A stretch of 64,000 nt of DNA from Phialophora verrucosa (Eukaryota > Ascomycota > Eurotiomycetes > Chaetothyriales > Herpotrichiellaceae), in the NCBI GenBank assembly GCA_002099365.1, contig MSED01000006.1:930001-994000 (forward strand). Direction: 5' to 3'. Shown piece after piece: positions 1 to 11,372 of the stretch. Each line of letters starts with the position of its first letter. Within the stretch, counting starts at the first letter, position 1. The notes below the pieces were generated by a model. The model did not search any database. It had not been told where the DNA came from and saw nothing but the letters and a program-made list of their open reading frames with translations. The translations under genes and the position numbers were made by a program.

Positions 1-220
1 TATCTAGTAATGAAGAACGAACTCATTTTCGGCTGACTTGGGGTGGAGTGGACTGCGAGGGACTGCGTAGATGGCCAGCCTCGCTTAGGTTGGCGAGGCT
101 GAAGTTCGGTCAAACTTGCCAAATTCGGCGACAGTCGGGCCTTCGTCACCGTCGCCTCTGGGATCCTTTCGCGCCTTCATCCTGCATTTTACTGCCATCA
201 CCTCGCAAACGCTCGCGACT

Positions 221-1288
221 ATGGCGAGCTCTCCTCCAGCTCCGTTCCCTGCGGGCCTCCCGAACCCCAAGAAGCGCGCCTCGATGAGCTCACAGACCTC
301 TGCACAAGGCGCATCAAAAAGGCCCAAATTGCACCCTCTCCGGCAAACTTCATTTCCTGCCCAGGACGCGGGCGGGCGATACGGATCCGCAGTGACGAGT
401 GCTCGCTCTGACACCGGCAGTGTCGCCAACAGTCTACTTTCGGGACTGAGCGGCAAAGTAAAAGGCCGTGGAAGAGGAAGACCGAGGAAGTCGGCCCAAA
501 TTGACCAAGACGACGTGCGCTCCAGCCACCAGATTCCCGGCGATGCGACGAGTCAGATCGATGGAAATGACAGGGCGCCACATCGCGGGACGAAATCAGT
601 GGTGAGTGCGAGATCAGGCGCAGCTGAACAGGAAGAGGACGACGAGGGCGACATTGATGAATTGGTCGAGAACATGGACGAGCAAGAGAGACGGCAAGCC
701 GAAGAAGAGGAGATCCGTCAAGAGCAGCGTCGAGAACGGCTTGCCGACACTCTCGACCCGGACCAATACGCAAGGTACAATCAATGGCGGGCTCTCTCAC
801 TCAACAACACTACTGTTAAGCGACTGGTCAACTCGATTGTGTCGCAGTCGGTGACTACAGCTCCTCTACAAGCAATCAGGATCTACGGCAAATGGTTCGT
901 GGGTGAGATTGTGGAGAGAGCCCGTGAGGTACAGATCGAATGGGCAAAGGCATATGAGGAGACGAGGGAGGAGGAGCGTAAACGACGGGAAAAGGAATTG
1001 CAGGTCTTAGAAGAGAAGCAAAAGCAAGTCAATGGCGCCGACCCACAGTCGCGATTGATCGCTAGAGACGTCGACCGGTTAAAGCAGGAAGTCAAGGAAT
1101 ACATCCCCAATCCTCACAAGGGCGGACTCTTGCCTGACCACCTCCGAGAAGCTTTACGCAGGTACAAGAATGACGGCGAAGGGGGAGGTGTGGGGTTCCA
1201 AGGCCTGAGCCATGGCTTATTGGGGGTCCCGGGGCCTGCAGCTTGGAGAGTCGGAGATGGTGCCTCTGGAAGGCGGCTCTTCAGATGA
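221..1288 (+). CDS. TAF11: TFIID subunit TAF11 (histone-fold)
   Basis: Subunit of the general transcription factor TFIID, which pairs with TAF13 through a histone fold in the nucleus. A single exon of 355 residues is read from the ATG at 221. An in-frame ORF extends up to 116 without an upstream stop, but ATGGCGAGC at 221 gives the more natural Met-Ala-Ser-Ser start. The N-terminal half is low-complexity and basic, with an AT-hook-like GRGRGRPRK segment. An acidic/charged linker (EEDDEGDIDELVEN) follows. The conserved TAFII28 domain then starts at DTLDPDQYARYNQWRA, continues through NNTTVKRLVNSIVSQS and VGEIVERAREVQIEW, and ends in GGLLPDHLREALRRY. This order is the usual TAF11 one. A roughly 45-residue Glu/Lys-rich insertion (from about EETREEERKRREKE) sits between the two conserved blocks, as in other filamentous fungi. 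Family assignment is firm; the exact start is less so. Confidence 0.88.
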   Translation: MASSPPAPFPAGLPNPKKRASMSSQTSAQGASKRPKLHPLRQTSFPAQDAGGRYGSAVTSARSDTGSVANSLLSGLSGKVKGRGRGRPRKSAQIDQDDVRSSHQIPGDATSQIDGNDRAPHRGTKSVVSARSGAAEQEEDDEGDIDELVENMDEQERRQAEEEEIRQEQRRERLADTLDPDQYARYNQWRALSLNNTTVKRLVNSIVSQSVTTAPLQAIRIYGKWFVGEIVERAREVQIEWAKAYEETREEERKRREKELQVLEEKQKQVNGADPQSRLIARDVDRLKQEVKEYIPNPHKGGLLPDHLREALRRYKNDGEGGGVGFQGLSHGLLGVPGPAAWRVGDGASGRRLFR

Positions 1289-1911
1289 ATGGATTCAGCA
1301 TCTCGGAGACCGGATCCGACCATGGGCAAGGGCCACTTGCTCGAAAAGGGAAATGATTTCTTACGCAACGATTGCTGAGGTGGCATGCATTTTGTGGGCA
1401 CGCTCGTTAACCGAACCAGCCAGTCAACACCGCGGCCTATCTTCAGGCATTCCGCTACGGAATACGCACTCCGTCCTGTGTCCACCCGCCGGCGCCAGCT
1501 TTCAACTTCGGGCCTAGGCGGTAAATTTGGGAGATGCTACCCTCAACTTTGTTCTATCCCTTTGCCAACCACGACTCGTGAAAAGGGCACTCGTCGCCCA
1601 GCTGAGAGTGAAGTGCAGAAGCTTGGGTTATCAGCGGTGGCTTGTCCTACTTAGACTCAAAAGGCACTGTAAACGCCACCGGCCAAAGTGAGATCGTTGA
1701 ACGACGGAACGCCTTGCAATCACCTGGCATTAGTATATATGCAACCGGCTTTTAATGACGAGCTTCTCAATGGACCAAACCCGCATCAATTTCAGAGCGA
1801 GACAGCTGTCTCGCTGCATTATTAGCGACCTTGAGTTCCCAACGTTCTTCCTGCTTGCTTTCTCACCACTTCTTACCCAACCTTCTCCACCACCACAACA
1901 TACCATGGCAG
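1289..1911. other. Intergenic region upstream of the Frag1/DRAM-like gene
   Basis: Carries the 3' end of TAF11 and the leader of the next gene. Short open frames overlap here but show no family motif or coding pattern. An out-of-frame ATG at 1905 (ACCATGG context) precedes the chosen start of the downstream gene and could act as an upstream start. Confidence 0.5.
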
Positions 1912-3238
1912 ATGTCTTCATTGCAGCGACCTTCGGCTGCACAACGGAACAGTTACTACTCGATAGAAGCTTCGGTTTTCCTCGATGACTATAGTCCGGA
2001 AATTGTCCGGGCGGACACTTTAGGGCAGAAGGTCGATGGCTTCTTTAAGCGACGAAAGACAAACTGGGCAGATATTCAGAGAAAGTCGACACAAAGAGTG
2101 CGACCGTGGTCCCCGATACTTGACTACCTCTGGGATCGCAGATATACTCTTCGTGCAGTGTTACCCATAATTGGAGCACTTCTCGAACTCTTTCTTCTGT
2201 TGTTCCTCTTTTGCACATATTACACACTCCCAGCCGATCCTGTCACAGGAACCAAACCGCCTCGAGTTGCCGATCTCTACGCTACCTTCCCATTCATCAG
2301 CTGCGTCGGATCTCAAAGGTTAGCTCTGTACCAGAGTTTGACTTTTTGCATAGTCATCCTTGGTACCACATCCACTGCCATCACGTTTTATTTCTGTCGA
2401 GATGACCTGCTTGGCTGGCGAGCGCGGAGGGCGGGACTGCTCACCAGTGTCAGTGGAGCTGGATTGAGCATCTGGGTGGTCTTTGCCGCAGCAACTCCCG
2501 ACAGGCACCTCCATCTGACCGTAACCGCCGTCAAAGCCATCACGGTTTTCTGCGTCAAGACGACCGGTATGCTCATTGATCACTATGATCGCTCCAAATA
2601 CCCTGAACTTCGCCGGGCCGGTGTGGTCAAGGTGTTGATGTGGTGGCGAATCATCACACTAGTGTTCGCTTTCCGTAAGTCTGGCACAGTTTCCGGGCTG
2701 CTGGGTTGTGGTGTGGGCACAGGTCTTCTGACAATCAATGACAGCTTTGGCGGTGATGACCAACGTTGCGATCTTCGGCTGCAACCACGCGAACCTGAAA
2801 GAGATCCAGACGCCGGGTATGAAATGCTACCGCATCATGGCGCTCGGAGCACCAGCGGAGTGGCTTTACGCACTTACTACCGTCTCGTGGAGTCTCAGTA
2901 TCGCCTTCGACATATACACTACTCCTATTGTCAGTAAGGTCAAATCTGCACAGGATCAAGCCGAACTGGAGCTGTTGGCATCGAAACAGTACGCAGAATG
3001 GAGCACGGGTCTGCATGGCCCGGGAGGTTCCGACTATCTCGCTCCTGGCCAAGACGAAGGCACCGATTCAAGCCGATCATCTCTTGACGATGTCGAGCAT
3101 GACAAGAAACGAATCGACTTATACCGTATCCTTGACAAGCAGCCTAGTCCGCTGCACGACCATAACGAATATTCCTGCAAATACGAGCACGACGCATATA
3201 ACCTCGGACAGCCGATACGAGCAAAGGGCTGGACATAA
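1912..3238 (+). CDS. Six-helix membrane protein, Frag1/DRAM/Sfk1-like
   Basis: Predicted integral membrane protein of 418 residues. Exons are 1912-2674 and 2745-3238. The 70-base intron has a GTAAGT donor and ACAG acceptor and restores the frame exactly. Six hydrophobic helices are visible: around LPIIGALLELFLLLFLF, LALYQSLTFCIVILG, LLTSVSGAGLSIWVVFA, VTAVKAITVFCVKTTGML, the segment spanning the splice junction (VFAF then PLAVMTNVAIF), and EWLYALTTVSWSLSIAF. The segment ATFPFISCVGSQR between helices 1 and 2 resembles the PFIS motif of the Frag1/DRAM/Sfk1 family, whose members act in autophagy, GPI remodelling or phosphoinositide signalling. The C-terminal 90 residues are cytosolic and Ser/Asp-rich. 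The start is uncertain: an in-frame ATG also occurs at 1831, and an out-of-frame ATG at 1905. The topology is seen directly; the family is a moderate-confidence inference. Confidence 0.6.
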
Positions 3239-3537
3239 CGGGATGCGACCGGCAGCGCGCCAAAAGAGCGGTTATTGATCTCGTGAGTGAGCAGTGTGAT
3301 GCACTACAGCTGGTCGCCGCGGCACCCCGCTGACATAAGATCTACATTTAGACGCTTTCTTGCCAGCTTCGCTAGCTAACCAGCATCGTACTTTCGGTGG
3401 AGTTGAAAGCATCTATACTAGCCTCGCCCTCAGCTTGCCGTTATGGAGATGACTTTATTCCAAACAAGCTCCGCCGAGCACCTCAGATCTCAGATTGGGC
3501 CTACAGCTCTACCCGACTAGCTCCAGTCGTTATCAAC

Positions 3538-4641
3538 ATGTCTGATTCACAATCTCATCGCGTTTTGCTGGTAACCTACCCCCGCTCAGCATCAAACCTC
3601 CTCATTCGCATACTCAATCTCCCTGACCAACCCAAAGTCTACACCCCCAACGCCCTCGCAGGATACCTCTTCACGCCTACAGCCAAAGTGATCAAAGATT
3701 CTAATGCATGGGCTACGCCACTCGATGCATGGCCGGACGATTTGGCCGACCGACTCAAGCAATGTTATGTCGACGGGTTCACTGAGACCCAGAAGACGGT
3801 TTCCAAAGGCGCAGAATTGGGCAGGGCCGTCTTCGTCAAGGAACATATCCAAGGTTTACTCCACCCGGTGGCGCAACAGACATTCGTATTTGGTGGCGAC
3901 ACCACCTTGGAGCCGGAAGGCTTGCGACAGTGGGATTTTTCGGCCACCGTCGGTGAAAATGCCTACCGCTCTCCCCTTAATGACACCGTCCTCCCAGACA
4001 AGTCCCTGGAATCATGGAAGCCGATCTTTCTCATCCGTCATCCGGCCCTTGCGTTCCCATCTTACTACAGGATCTTTCGCGTTTTGAAAGGGGACGAGGA
4101 CGAAGACCCCTCTGGTGGTGAAGAAAGGTGGTTGAACCTGTACCTTACCCTGCATTGGACTCGGCGGTTATATGAGTTTTATTGCTCGAAAGGTGGTATC
4201 ATGGGAAGGGAGGAGCGTGTGCCTAACGGCGGGCATGAGGGTGAGGAGAGGGTTGAAGATGATCCGGCTTCCCAACGTCGTCTCGAGTGGCCCATCATAG
4301 TGGACGCCGACGATATCATCACCTCACCTGTCATTGTCGAGCGTCTCGCCAGCCAGATCGGCATAGACGCCTCGAGCCTGAAGTTCAAATGGGATGTCCT
4401 GCCCATGGAAGACCGAAAGAAGCTATCCCCTTTGTTGCAGACCATGTTATCTACGCTCCTGGCGTCGGATGGGATCGAAGTCGCCAAAGCGGCGGGGCGA
4501 GTCGTGGACATTGAGGTGGAGAAAAAGAAATGGGAAAGCGAATGGGGAGAGCGCAAGGCCCAGAAATTGGAAAGGTGGGTTCAAGCCGCTATGGAGGATT
4601 ATCTGTTCCTGAGAGGGCGGAGGATGAAATGCGAGGACTGA
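3538..4641 (+). CDS. P-loop sulfotransferase-like protein
   Basis: Single-exon protein of 367 residues from the ATG at 3538. The frame is open up to 3397, but homology-like sequence begins only at MSDSQSHRVLLVTYPRSASN. That N-terminal strand-loop-helix (TYPRSASN, residues 13-20) matches the 5'-phosphosulfate-binding P-loop of sulfotransferases. The second landmark, PIFLIRHPALAFPSYYR near residue 165, matches the 3'-phosphate-binding motif, where Arg and Ser contact PAPS. These motifs support a cytosolic sulfotransferase-fold enzyme. Fungal members of this group are mostly uncharacterised and some may not transfer sulfate. A loop rich in Glu and Gly (about residues 185-250) separates the core from a C-terminal helical part ending in a Lys/Glu-rich helix. 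No neighbour points to a substrate. Confidence 0.65.
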   Translation: MSDSQSHRVLLVTYPRSASNLLIRILNLPDQPKVYTPNALAGYLFTPTAKVIKDSNAWATPLDAWPDDLADRLKQCYVDGFTETQKTVSKGAELGRAVFVKEHIQGLLHPVAQQTFVFGGDTTLEPEGLRQWDFSATVGENAYRSPLNDTVLPDKSLESWKPIFLIRHPALAFPSYYRIFRVLKGDEDEDPSGGEERWLNLYLTLHWTRRLYEFYCSKGGIMGREERVPNGGHEGEERVEDDPASQRRLEWPIIVDADDIITSPVIVERLASQIGIDASSLKFKWDVLPMEDRKKLSPLLQTMLSTLLASDGIEVAKAAGRVVDIEVEKKKWESEWGERKAQKLERWVQAAMEDYLFLRGRRMKCED

Positions 4642-6553
4642 GTAGTCTATGGCTTGGAGTGGATTGACTTCCTCCAGGAGATAGGAGGTATGTAGGAAGG
4701 GAGGTAAGCGGCTAGGTCGCAGAATCGAGAAGCCTGCGGAGTTATGTCAGACTGCTTTACAGGTAGCTCTGCCAATATGCACCTGTATACCCCGGGCGAC
4801 ACGCTGACCGGAGTGTCGCCTTGCTAGCTCCTTCGTACATAATACTCCGTACGGAGTCCCACTAATCTAACTGGGTAGTCAGGCGAAAGGAGCCAGATTA
4901 TTCTCCCTTCCCCCTCAACTCAAGGAGGCTCAGGGAGTTGCTCAGCTATGCTCTTACTAAGCTTGGAAGTTCATTTAGACTAACGTCGGACACGCAAACA
5001 CTCCCTCAAGTTATCGACTGTGCCTGAACTTATTAGTCAGTCCCCCCCCCCTAAGAGAATTGCTGAATGGGTGTCTAAGCAGCTAGTGCCTAAACAGCCC
5101 CAAAAATTGTCCATCAGGCACAGGCGCAAGTCCAAATGCCATTTCTATTTCGCGAGGTATGAGAGTCTTGAAGCACATCTCCGTACCTTCACTAGACTAC
5201 TTCTGTCGCTATGCCAGCATCACAGCAGCTCATGAGGCTTTCAAACTCCTACATCCGGCGACAACAGAGGGTGATGAGCGACTCGGAAATGCGTCTGTGT
5301 GCTGGACGGACTGAACGAAGACGATCATACTACGATACGTCAGTAATATCGATCCTTGATCTGCCTGCAAATCATCGCAGGTCGGTAGCCTGACAAACAA
5401 GATCCATTGTTATGAATCGGTCCACGTGAGGTGATGCTGCGGTTCAAAGGTTTACTCGCTGAGGGGGAGTGACATGACGCTAGGCTGAGGCAAAGGTACG
5501 CGATCACTTGCAACGGGGTAAGGGGGGACAAGACTCCTGTAGGATATCCAAAGGTAGGGACCGGAGTATAATTGAAGTTGACCACGGGGAGGTATCTAGG
5601 GACGGGTCTTCGGCCCGCATTTATATGTTCACAGGATGCTCAGTCGTGCTCAGGACCGAGCACACCGAGCACACCGAGCTAGACTGAGCAACCACTAGTG
5701 ATCTATAACTCCCCGACAGTCTGTAAAGGCGCCGCCAAGGCATCACAGGCCGTACGCATGTTTGGAACCCACTGGAGATATTACAGTAAGCCTTTGTAAC
5801 TATAGTCAGGGCCGTCCCCGACCGCTTTGAATCCATCATGTCCTCCGAAGTGAGTCACAGGATTTTGCAGGCTCCATCATCCTCATCACAGTATCAGATC
5901 AGTCACAATGTCCTGCTTGTTCAATAACGCTGAACACGCTGATCCGGGGAAAAAGGTAGAGAGGAAAGCCCCGAGTAAGCGGACACTGCAGGCAGCATTC
6001 CGAGCCACTAGGCAGCAATCGAAGAAGCGCGACGTACACATTGCTAACTCCCGGGGTACATAAGAATCACACGCGCAATGGGGCTTGAACGGGACGGGCC
6101 CTTTCCGAAACCACGGAGTACAGTATGAGTACATGTACCTTGGGGCCGAGTTAATTATGGATCCCTGCAAAGACACAGAAAGGCTGCTCAAGTCACGGGT
6201 CAGGTCGATAGTAGTTAGGACGGCGGGTCAAGTGTGAGAATAGATACTTTGTCACAGATGTGTACACATGGACTTTGATGAGGTCAGCTTCAGTCACCGC
6301 ATCCATCACACACATATACACAGCACGTAGCCAGCACGTAGCCAGCTGGGTAATTAGGTGCCAGCACCATTTTGCGGGCGCACGTACAATTACCTACTGT
6401 ATCTGAATACACACCGACTTTTGTCGCACCCGCCCAGCCCGAATGGCAAACATACAATACATCAGCACCAGCACGACCATCCCTCCCGGTGTGGGTTCTA
6501 ATATTAATAGGTGTCCTGCGCACCAGCACGTACGCAGCCCGACTCCTAGCAGT
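4642..6553. other. Gene-poor intergenic region, 1.9 kb
   Basis: No convincing gene on either strand. It holds a 14-base perfect palindrome at 4844-4857, a run of ten or more C at about 5041, short tandem copies of GAGCACACC near 5658-5675, and two copies of CCAGCACGTAG near 6323-6343. Open frames here are short and lack codon structure or motifs. Confidence 0.5.
4844..4857. repeat. Perfect palindrome ACTCCGTACGGAGT
   Basis: A 14-base perfect inverted repeat in intergenic DNA. CTCCGTACGGAG-type palindromes recur in the intergenic DNA of many ascomycetes. I see only partial half-copies elsewhere in this window (for example TACGGAG near 22741 and 41079). Confidence 0.6.
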
Positions 6554-8497
6554 ATGAGTACAATTCAGCGCCCCAGCCCCCAGCCTTACCAATTCCCCGA
6601 GACCGTCGATGCCGCGGAGCTGGAGCAGGCTCTGAGCGCCAGGGAGGCTTGGACGGTCGAATGGAGGGCTGTGGACGTGTTTGACACCCGTGGTGGGATG
6701 AGCAGTGAGTCTGAGTCTGGGTTTTGAGTTCGAGTATTGAGCGAATGCACTTGAGGGCGGGCTTTCGGGCCTTTTGGCATACTCTCTCCCCGATGAGTGA
6801 CTGACTAACTGATCATTGGGGGATCTTGTAGCGTGGCATCGTGGTCTGGATGGTGAGAGTTTGGAGAGATATTTGAGCTTATCGGTCAGTGACATATTCG
6901 CTATCGTGTCGGAGGTGAAGCATGAGGCTCAGGAAAGGGAGAGAAAGGAGGAATAAAGTAAAGGTCGCTAACGGCAAGGTGGACATATAGGAGGACACCG
7001 GCAGTTTAGGAGATGATGGAAGCGAGAATTGCAACATCAAAATAAGGATATTGTTTGTTGAGCCCGTGTTTTCCTTGCCTTTCCTCCCCATCTTTGCTCG
7101 GGCTGGTGGAGAGATCAAGTCGCTGAGCAGAAGACTGACTTCCGCGAGCGAGCAGTTTCCTCCAAAGCCTAGGCCATGGACGTACGTCCAGCGAGATCAG
7201 CGACGCGGCGGTCAATCCGGCGGTGCTCAGACTGCTCCGTGATCGAGCTGGCCTTTCGGACCTCCTGATCACCGCGGTATGTGGACTTGGACACTGGTAC
7301 ACGGTCAAGCATGGAGATTTCATCACCCGAGATAAGCAAGGGAAAGCACAGACTTTGGGTCCTGGCACCTCACCTCACCTCACCTGCTGGTCAACGATCA
7401 AAAAGGGCTAACGTTGTTGGAAAAGAGTTGCTTTACGAATACGCCCCGTCCGCCAGTGCGTGCACCCAAGTCCGAACTTGTCTCGAGACCGGTTCGGCGA
7501 CGTACTTCTGCCTGAATTTCCCGCCTTCGGCAGTTTCAAGGCTCGAGCACCATGATCTACGCGTTCCGTTCAAATTGGACGTCGTTGTGGCGGACGAGAC
7601 GTTGAAGCTGTGGCAACGTGAAATGGTGACGAACAGGGACAGGATGAAGCGATTCGTACGTCGTGGCTCTGGCTTTGTTCTCCTCAACACACTCCGAGAG
7701 ACGCAGTCTCTGACGATATATTTCGGCGTAGGAAGCGAATGAGCCTCACGAGGCGGTCGATTCGATGATCAGAGACTTGCACCGTCTCTCCCGGAGCTGG
7801 CATATCCTTTTCCGCAAAGTTTCCGAATTCGAAGCACATCTCGCTTTTCTGCAGGGTGCGCGCGTCAAGTACATCGATCTTGCACAGAAAGGAGCACACA
7901 GCTCTGGTAGCAATGTGGAAGAGCTGGGTGAATCACTCGCGGTTCTGGTGTCCAGTTGCCGGTCGTTGAGACAACTTGTCGCAGACTATCGAGATCGTAC
8001 CGCAACACAGATTAATCTGGTGAGTGAGGGATGACTATGATCCTGAGACTAGCTTGGGAAATGAGACTGATGTGTGGCGCACGTAGCTATTCCACCTCGC
8101 AAACCAGGCAGAGAGTCGGGATAACAAGGAGATCGCTGCCCTCACGGCGAGGATAGCACAGCAGACTCAACGAGACAGCGCATCCATGATCACCATTGCA
8201 GCTGTGACCATGTTCTTTCTGCCAGGGACGTTCGTAATGGTAGGTTGTGTTACTGGCTCTTCAATCCTTAATTCATGCTTGCTCGACTGCTGACGCTTAG
8301 CGGAGTCGCTCTTGAGCACGGTTGTATTTAACTTCGATGAAGACCACATCAATGTATCGCGCATGTGGTGGGCGTTACCGGCTGCGGCTATTCCTCTCAC
8401 GATATTAGTGTTTGTCGTCTGGTTGATGTGGCTGCGGCAGAGGATCTCGAACGGTGATGAGGCTGTTGTGCTCAAAGCTAGCCATGGAAGGTTTTGA
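6554..8497 (+). CDS. CorA-like Mg2+-transporter-domain membrane protein (multi-exon, structure partly uncertain)
   Basis: Fungal protein with a C-terminal CorA-like domain. Supported pieces: exon 6554-6704 (acid/Gln-rich N-terminus); continuation from 6832 after a TTGTAG acceptor with a CTAAC branch point; a segment from about 7156 to 7276 (SEISDAAVNPAVLRLLRDR); a segment from about 7430 to 7655; 7732-8019 (HRLSRSWHILFRKVSEFEAH); 8087-8239 ending in MITIAAVTMFFLPGTFV; and a last exon from about 8306 with a second helix (WWALPAAAIPLTILVFVVWL). The paired helices with the MFFLPGTF segment are the CorA/ZntB hallmark. This fungal subgroup lacks a clear GMN motif, so ion transport is unproven. Two internal splice junctions (6.9-7.15 kb and 7.28-7.43 kb) could not be closed with canonical signals, and the last acceptor would be GAG. 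The gene may be partly decayed. An in-frame ATG at 6443 is an alternative start. Confidence 0.55.
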
Positions 8498-9204
8498 GTG
8501 TGTCATGTTTCCTGTTTTCTGCTGGAGATTGAACCAACGCTACCATCGACCGACCAGGATCATGCTGTCTTTACATCCAGTAGTTCGGTGCGAACAGTCT
8601 GGAATGAATATAGAGTGAAAGTTGAGGGATCGCGTCAAGACTTGGTACGCGTACAGCAAGCCCCCTCCACAACTGACATCTGACATGATTCGTTTTCCTT
8701 GCTGGACCGACATAATATTGTCTATCCGCGATCCGTCGATTGGTATGTAAGAGCCAGGTAAAAGTCCACTGAATGATGTGTGAAATGGTGGGGATTCCAT
8801 TCAGCAGAGATCAACAACTGACGTCACCTTGGAGACTTCTCAACCCACCACATCCACCTCTCCGAACTGTTCTCGCCATGATGAGGAGATGGAGAACCGA
8901 TGCCGGCAAATTCAATGATCTGAGGCCCTGTGTCGTCGGAAGATGCCATGCGAAGAGGATGACATGGACAGTCCATCTCTTTCCCAGGCGGATTTAAGAC
9001 CCGGTCCCGATCTCTCCCACAGGTCATTGAACATCCAAAAATCTTCCAACCACTACGTACAAGGTAGGAAGCTTGTGTCTGGACTGTCCTGTAGCTATCG
9101 TTTGCCCAGTGGAAGAAGTAGGACCAGAAGCAAGTTCAAATACAGGTACAGATACTCGGACAGACTAGATTACGACGCGCGGTCCATTTTCCCAGACGTC
9201 GACC
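8498..9204. other. Intergenic region upstream of the hexokinase gene
   Basis: Seven hundred bases between the CorA-like gene and the hexokinase. No gene, RNA or repeat recognised. It presumably includes the hexokinase promoter. Confidence 0.5.
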
Positions 9205-11062
9205 ATGTCCGCTTATACGGAGAACCTGCAATTCAGCAGGGAGGATATTGATTTCGGTGAGTCCGTCCGACTACTCCTGCCCCCTGGATTGCCCTTCCTA
9301 ACGTCTACGGCAGAATTCCCAGATGATCTCCCCGAGAAGCTGGGAGAGGAACTTCGTCGATTAGAGCAGTTGTTCACCATCGACACGGCACTGTTGAAGA
9401 GGATTACCGACCGATTCGGCGAAGAACTTCAGGCAGGTGAGTGCCTACACTTGCTGACATATAGCATCGTCCTTCCCCTTTGCTTTGGGCTAACGCCGAA
9501 CGTTCCCAGGCCTGGAGGGGAGAGGCGACATTGTCAGTCAACCCACCATTTGAAAAGCGACCAAGAAATCCCCAGAAGATGAAACTAACCAATCCACCCT
9601 ACATTATATAGCCCATGAACATCACCTGGGTGACTACCTTTCCGACAGGTCGCGAAACAGGGTCGTACATTACCATCGACCTCGGTGGGACGAATCTCCG
9701 AGTCTGCTTGATCACTCTTACAGACGAGCAGGGCGGACACGATACTGAACAGGAGAAGTATACACTACCCGAGAATATCAAGACGGGCGCGGCAGATGAG
9801 TTGTTCGACCATATTGCCGATCATCTCAGCGAGTTCCTTGAAGAGCACGTCAAGGGTAACGAGGCAAAACTCGACGATGGAAAGATCCCGCTAGGCTTCA
9901 CGTTCAGCTATCCCGCGACCCAGGAGAGGATCGACCACGGAATCCTGCAGACGTGGACGAAAGGTTGGGACGTGAAAGACGTGGAGGGCCACGACGTAGC
10001 CGAGATGCTCAACAAGGCCATGAAGAAAAGAGTATGTCGCGAATGCCACTCGGAGTCACGCACTTCCTACGCCAATACTGAAACCGATGATACTGATCTC
10101 TTCACCCGCAGAACCTCCCCGTCAAGCTGGTCGCCCTGATCAACGACACCACAGGCGCGCTCATCGCGTCAGCATACAACGATCCCGACACGATCATCGG
10201 CGCCATCTTCGGCACGGGCTGCAACGCCGCGTACATGGACCGGGTGTCGCAGATCCCGAAAATGGCATCGTCCCGCCCAACAGAAATCGACGGCCCCAGC
10301 AAGGAAGAAGACTCTCTCATGGCCATCAACTGCGAATACGGCGCCTTTGACAACTCGCATACCGTCCTCCCCAGGACGCACTATGACGAACTGATCGACG
10401 AGCAGAGCCCCCGACCAGGCGAGCAGACATTCGAGAAGATGTCGGCAGGACTATATTTGGGGGAACTCTTCCGGCAGATCCTTCTCGACTTGGTCACCAG
10501 AGGAGTGCTCTTCCAGGAATCGGATAATATGAACTCGACCTCAAATTCGAACTCGGAGCGAAAGCCGGACTCGGACTCTGACGCGAGGAAACTGACCCAG
10601 AAACAAAAAGACGTCCTCTCAACCCCTTACGCCATCGACACGGGATTCCTCTCGACGGTCGAAAACGACGCAACGCCCTCGCTCGCGGAGGCAAGCTCCG
10701 CCTTCCAACGCGGCTTTGCCGGCCTCACGCCCTCGGCTGCAGAGCTGCAGTTCTGCCAGGCCGTGGCCAAACTCATCGCCATCCGGGGCGCTCGGCTCTG
10801 CGCGTGCGGCGCGTCCGCGATCTGTCGCCGCATCGGGCGGCGGAGGGGCCACGTGGCCGCGGACGGCAGCGTGGCTGTGAAACATCCCCGGTTCAAGGAG
10901 CGGTGGGAATGCGCCGTGCGAGAGATCCTGGATATGAAGATGGGGGGATTCGGGAGGGAAGGCGAGGGGATCGAGTTGACGAGCGCAGAGGATGGGAGCG
11001 GTGTTGGGGCTGCTGTTATCTGTGCTCTGACCATGGGGAGGACCGTGGAGAGCGCGAAGTGA
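9205..11062 (+). CDS. Hexokinase family sugar kinase
   Basis: ATP-dependent hexose 6-kinase, cytosolic, at the entry of glycolysis or in sugar sensing. Five exons join in frame: 9205-9256, 9314-9436, 9510-9532, 9612-10031 and 10112-11062 (522 residues). Motifs run in family order: TIDLGGTNLRV (phosphate 1), GFTFSYPATQ (sugar), ALINDTTGALIAS with the catalytic Asp, IFGTGCNAAYM (phosphate 2), MAINCEYGAFDN, SPRPGEQTFEKMSAGLYLGE, and the C-terminal adenosine segment AEDGSGVGAAVI. All key residues appear present. Oddities: the sequence is diverged from the usual fungal hexokinase/glucokinase, and a Ser/Asn/Asp-rich insertion lies at about residues 346-370 (10530-10605). It may therefore be an accessory or regulatory hexokinase-like protein. 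Exon 3 is only 23 bases. The assignment to hexokinase is firm, but whether it prefers glucose or another hexose cannot be read from the sequence. Confidence 0.85.
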
Positions 11063-11372
11063 TAATTCATTCGTGATGCATACATACTGTTGCAATCAGT
11101 GATGGTTGGTGCTCGATCCGGCGAGCGAAAGACGAGGAATCCGTAGGAAACCAGATACAGGATTCAGGACAGTGTGAAACACTTGTTGACTGTCGTTGAT
11201 GTGTGTACGGAAGAGGGACTTGTGGCTGCTTGTTGCTGGCTGGGGCATGTCCCCCAGAATGGCCACTAGTAATACTCGTATCCTGTTGGTCATCCACTCG
11301 CATATTCATTACCGTGTTGTTCGCAAATCTCTATATTGATGTATTCATTACACTCTCTATCCTCGAGATCCA
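11063..11372. other. Convergent intergenic spacer
   Basis: Three hundred bases between the convergent 3' ends of the hexokinase and the STAND-N-domain gene. No feature recognised; it presumably carries both polyadenylation regions. Confidence 0.5.

Noticed and set aside
219..800. Long frames antisense to TAF11
   Set aside because: They mirror the composition of the sense gene and show no family motif.
10619..11095. Two long minus-strand frames antisense to the hexokinase 3' exon
   Set aside because: GC-rich third positions of the sense gene keep the antisense frames open; no conserved sequence.
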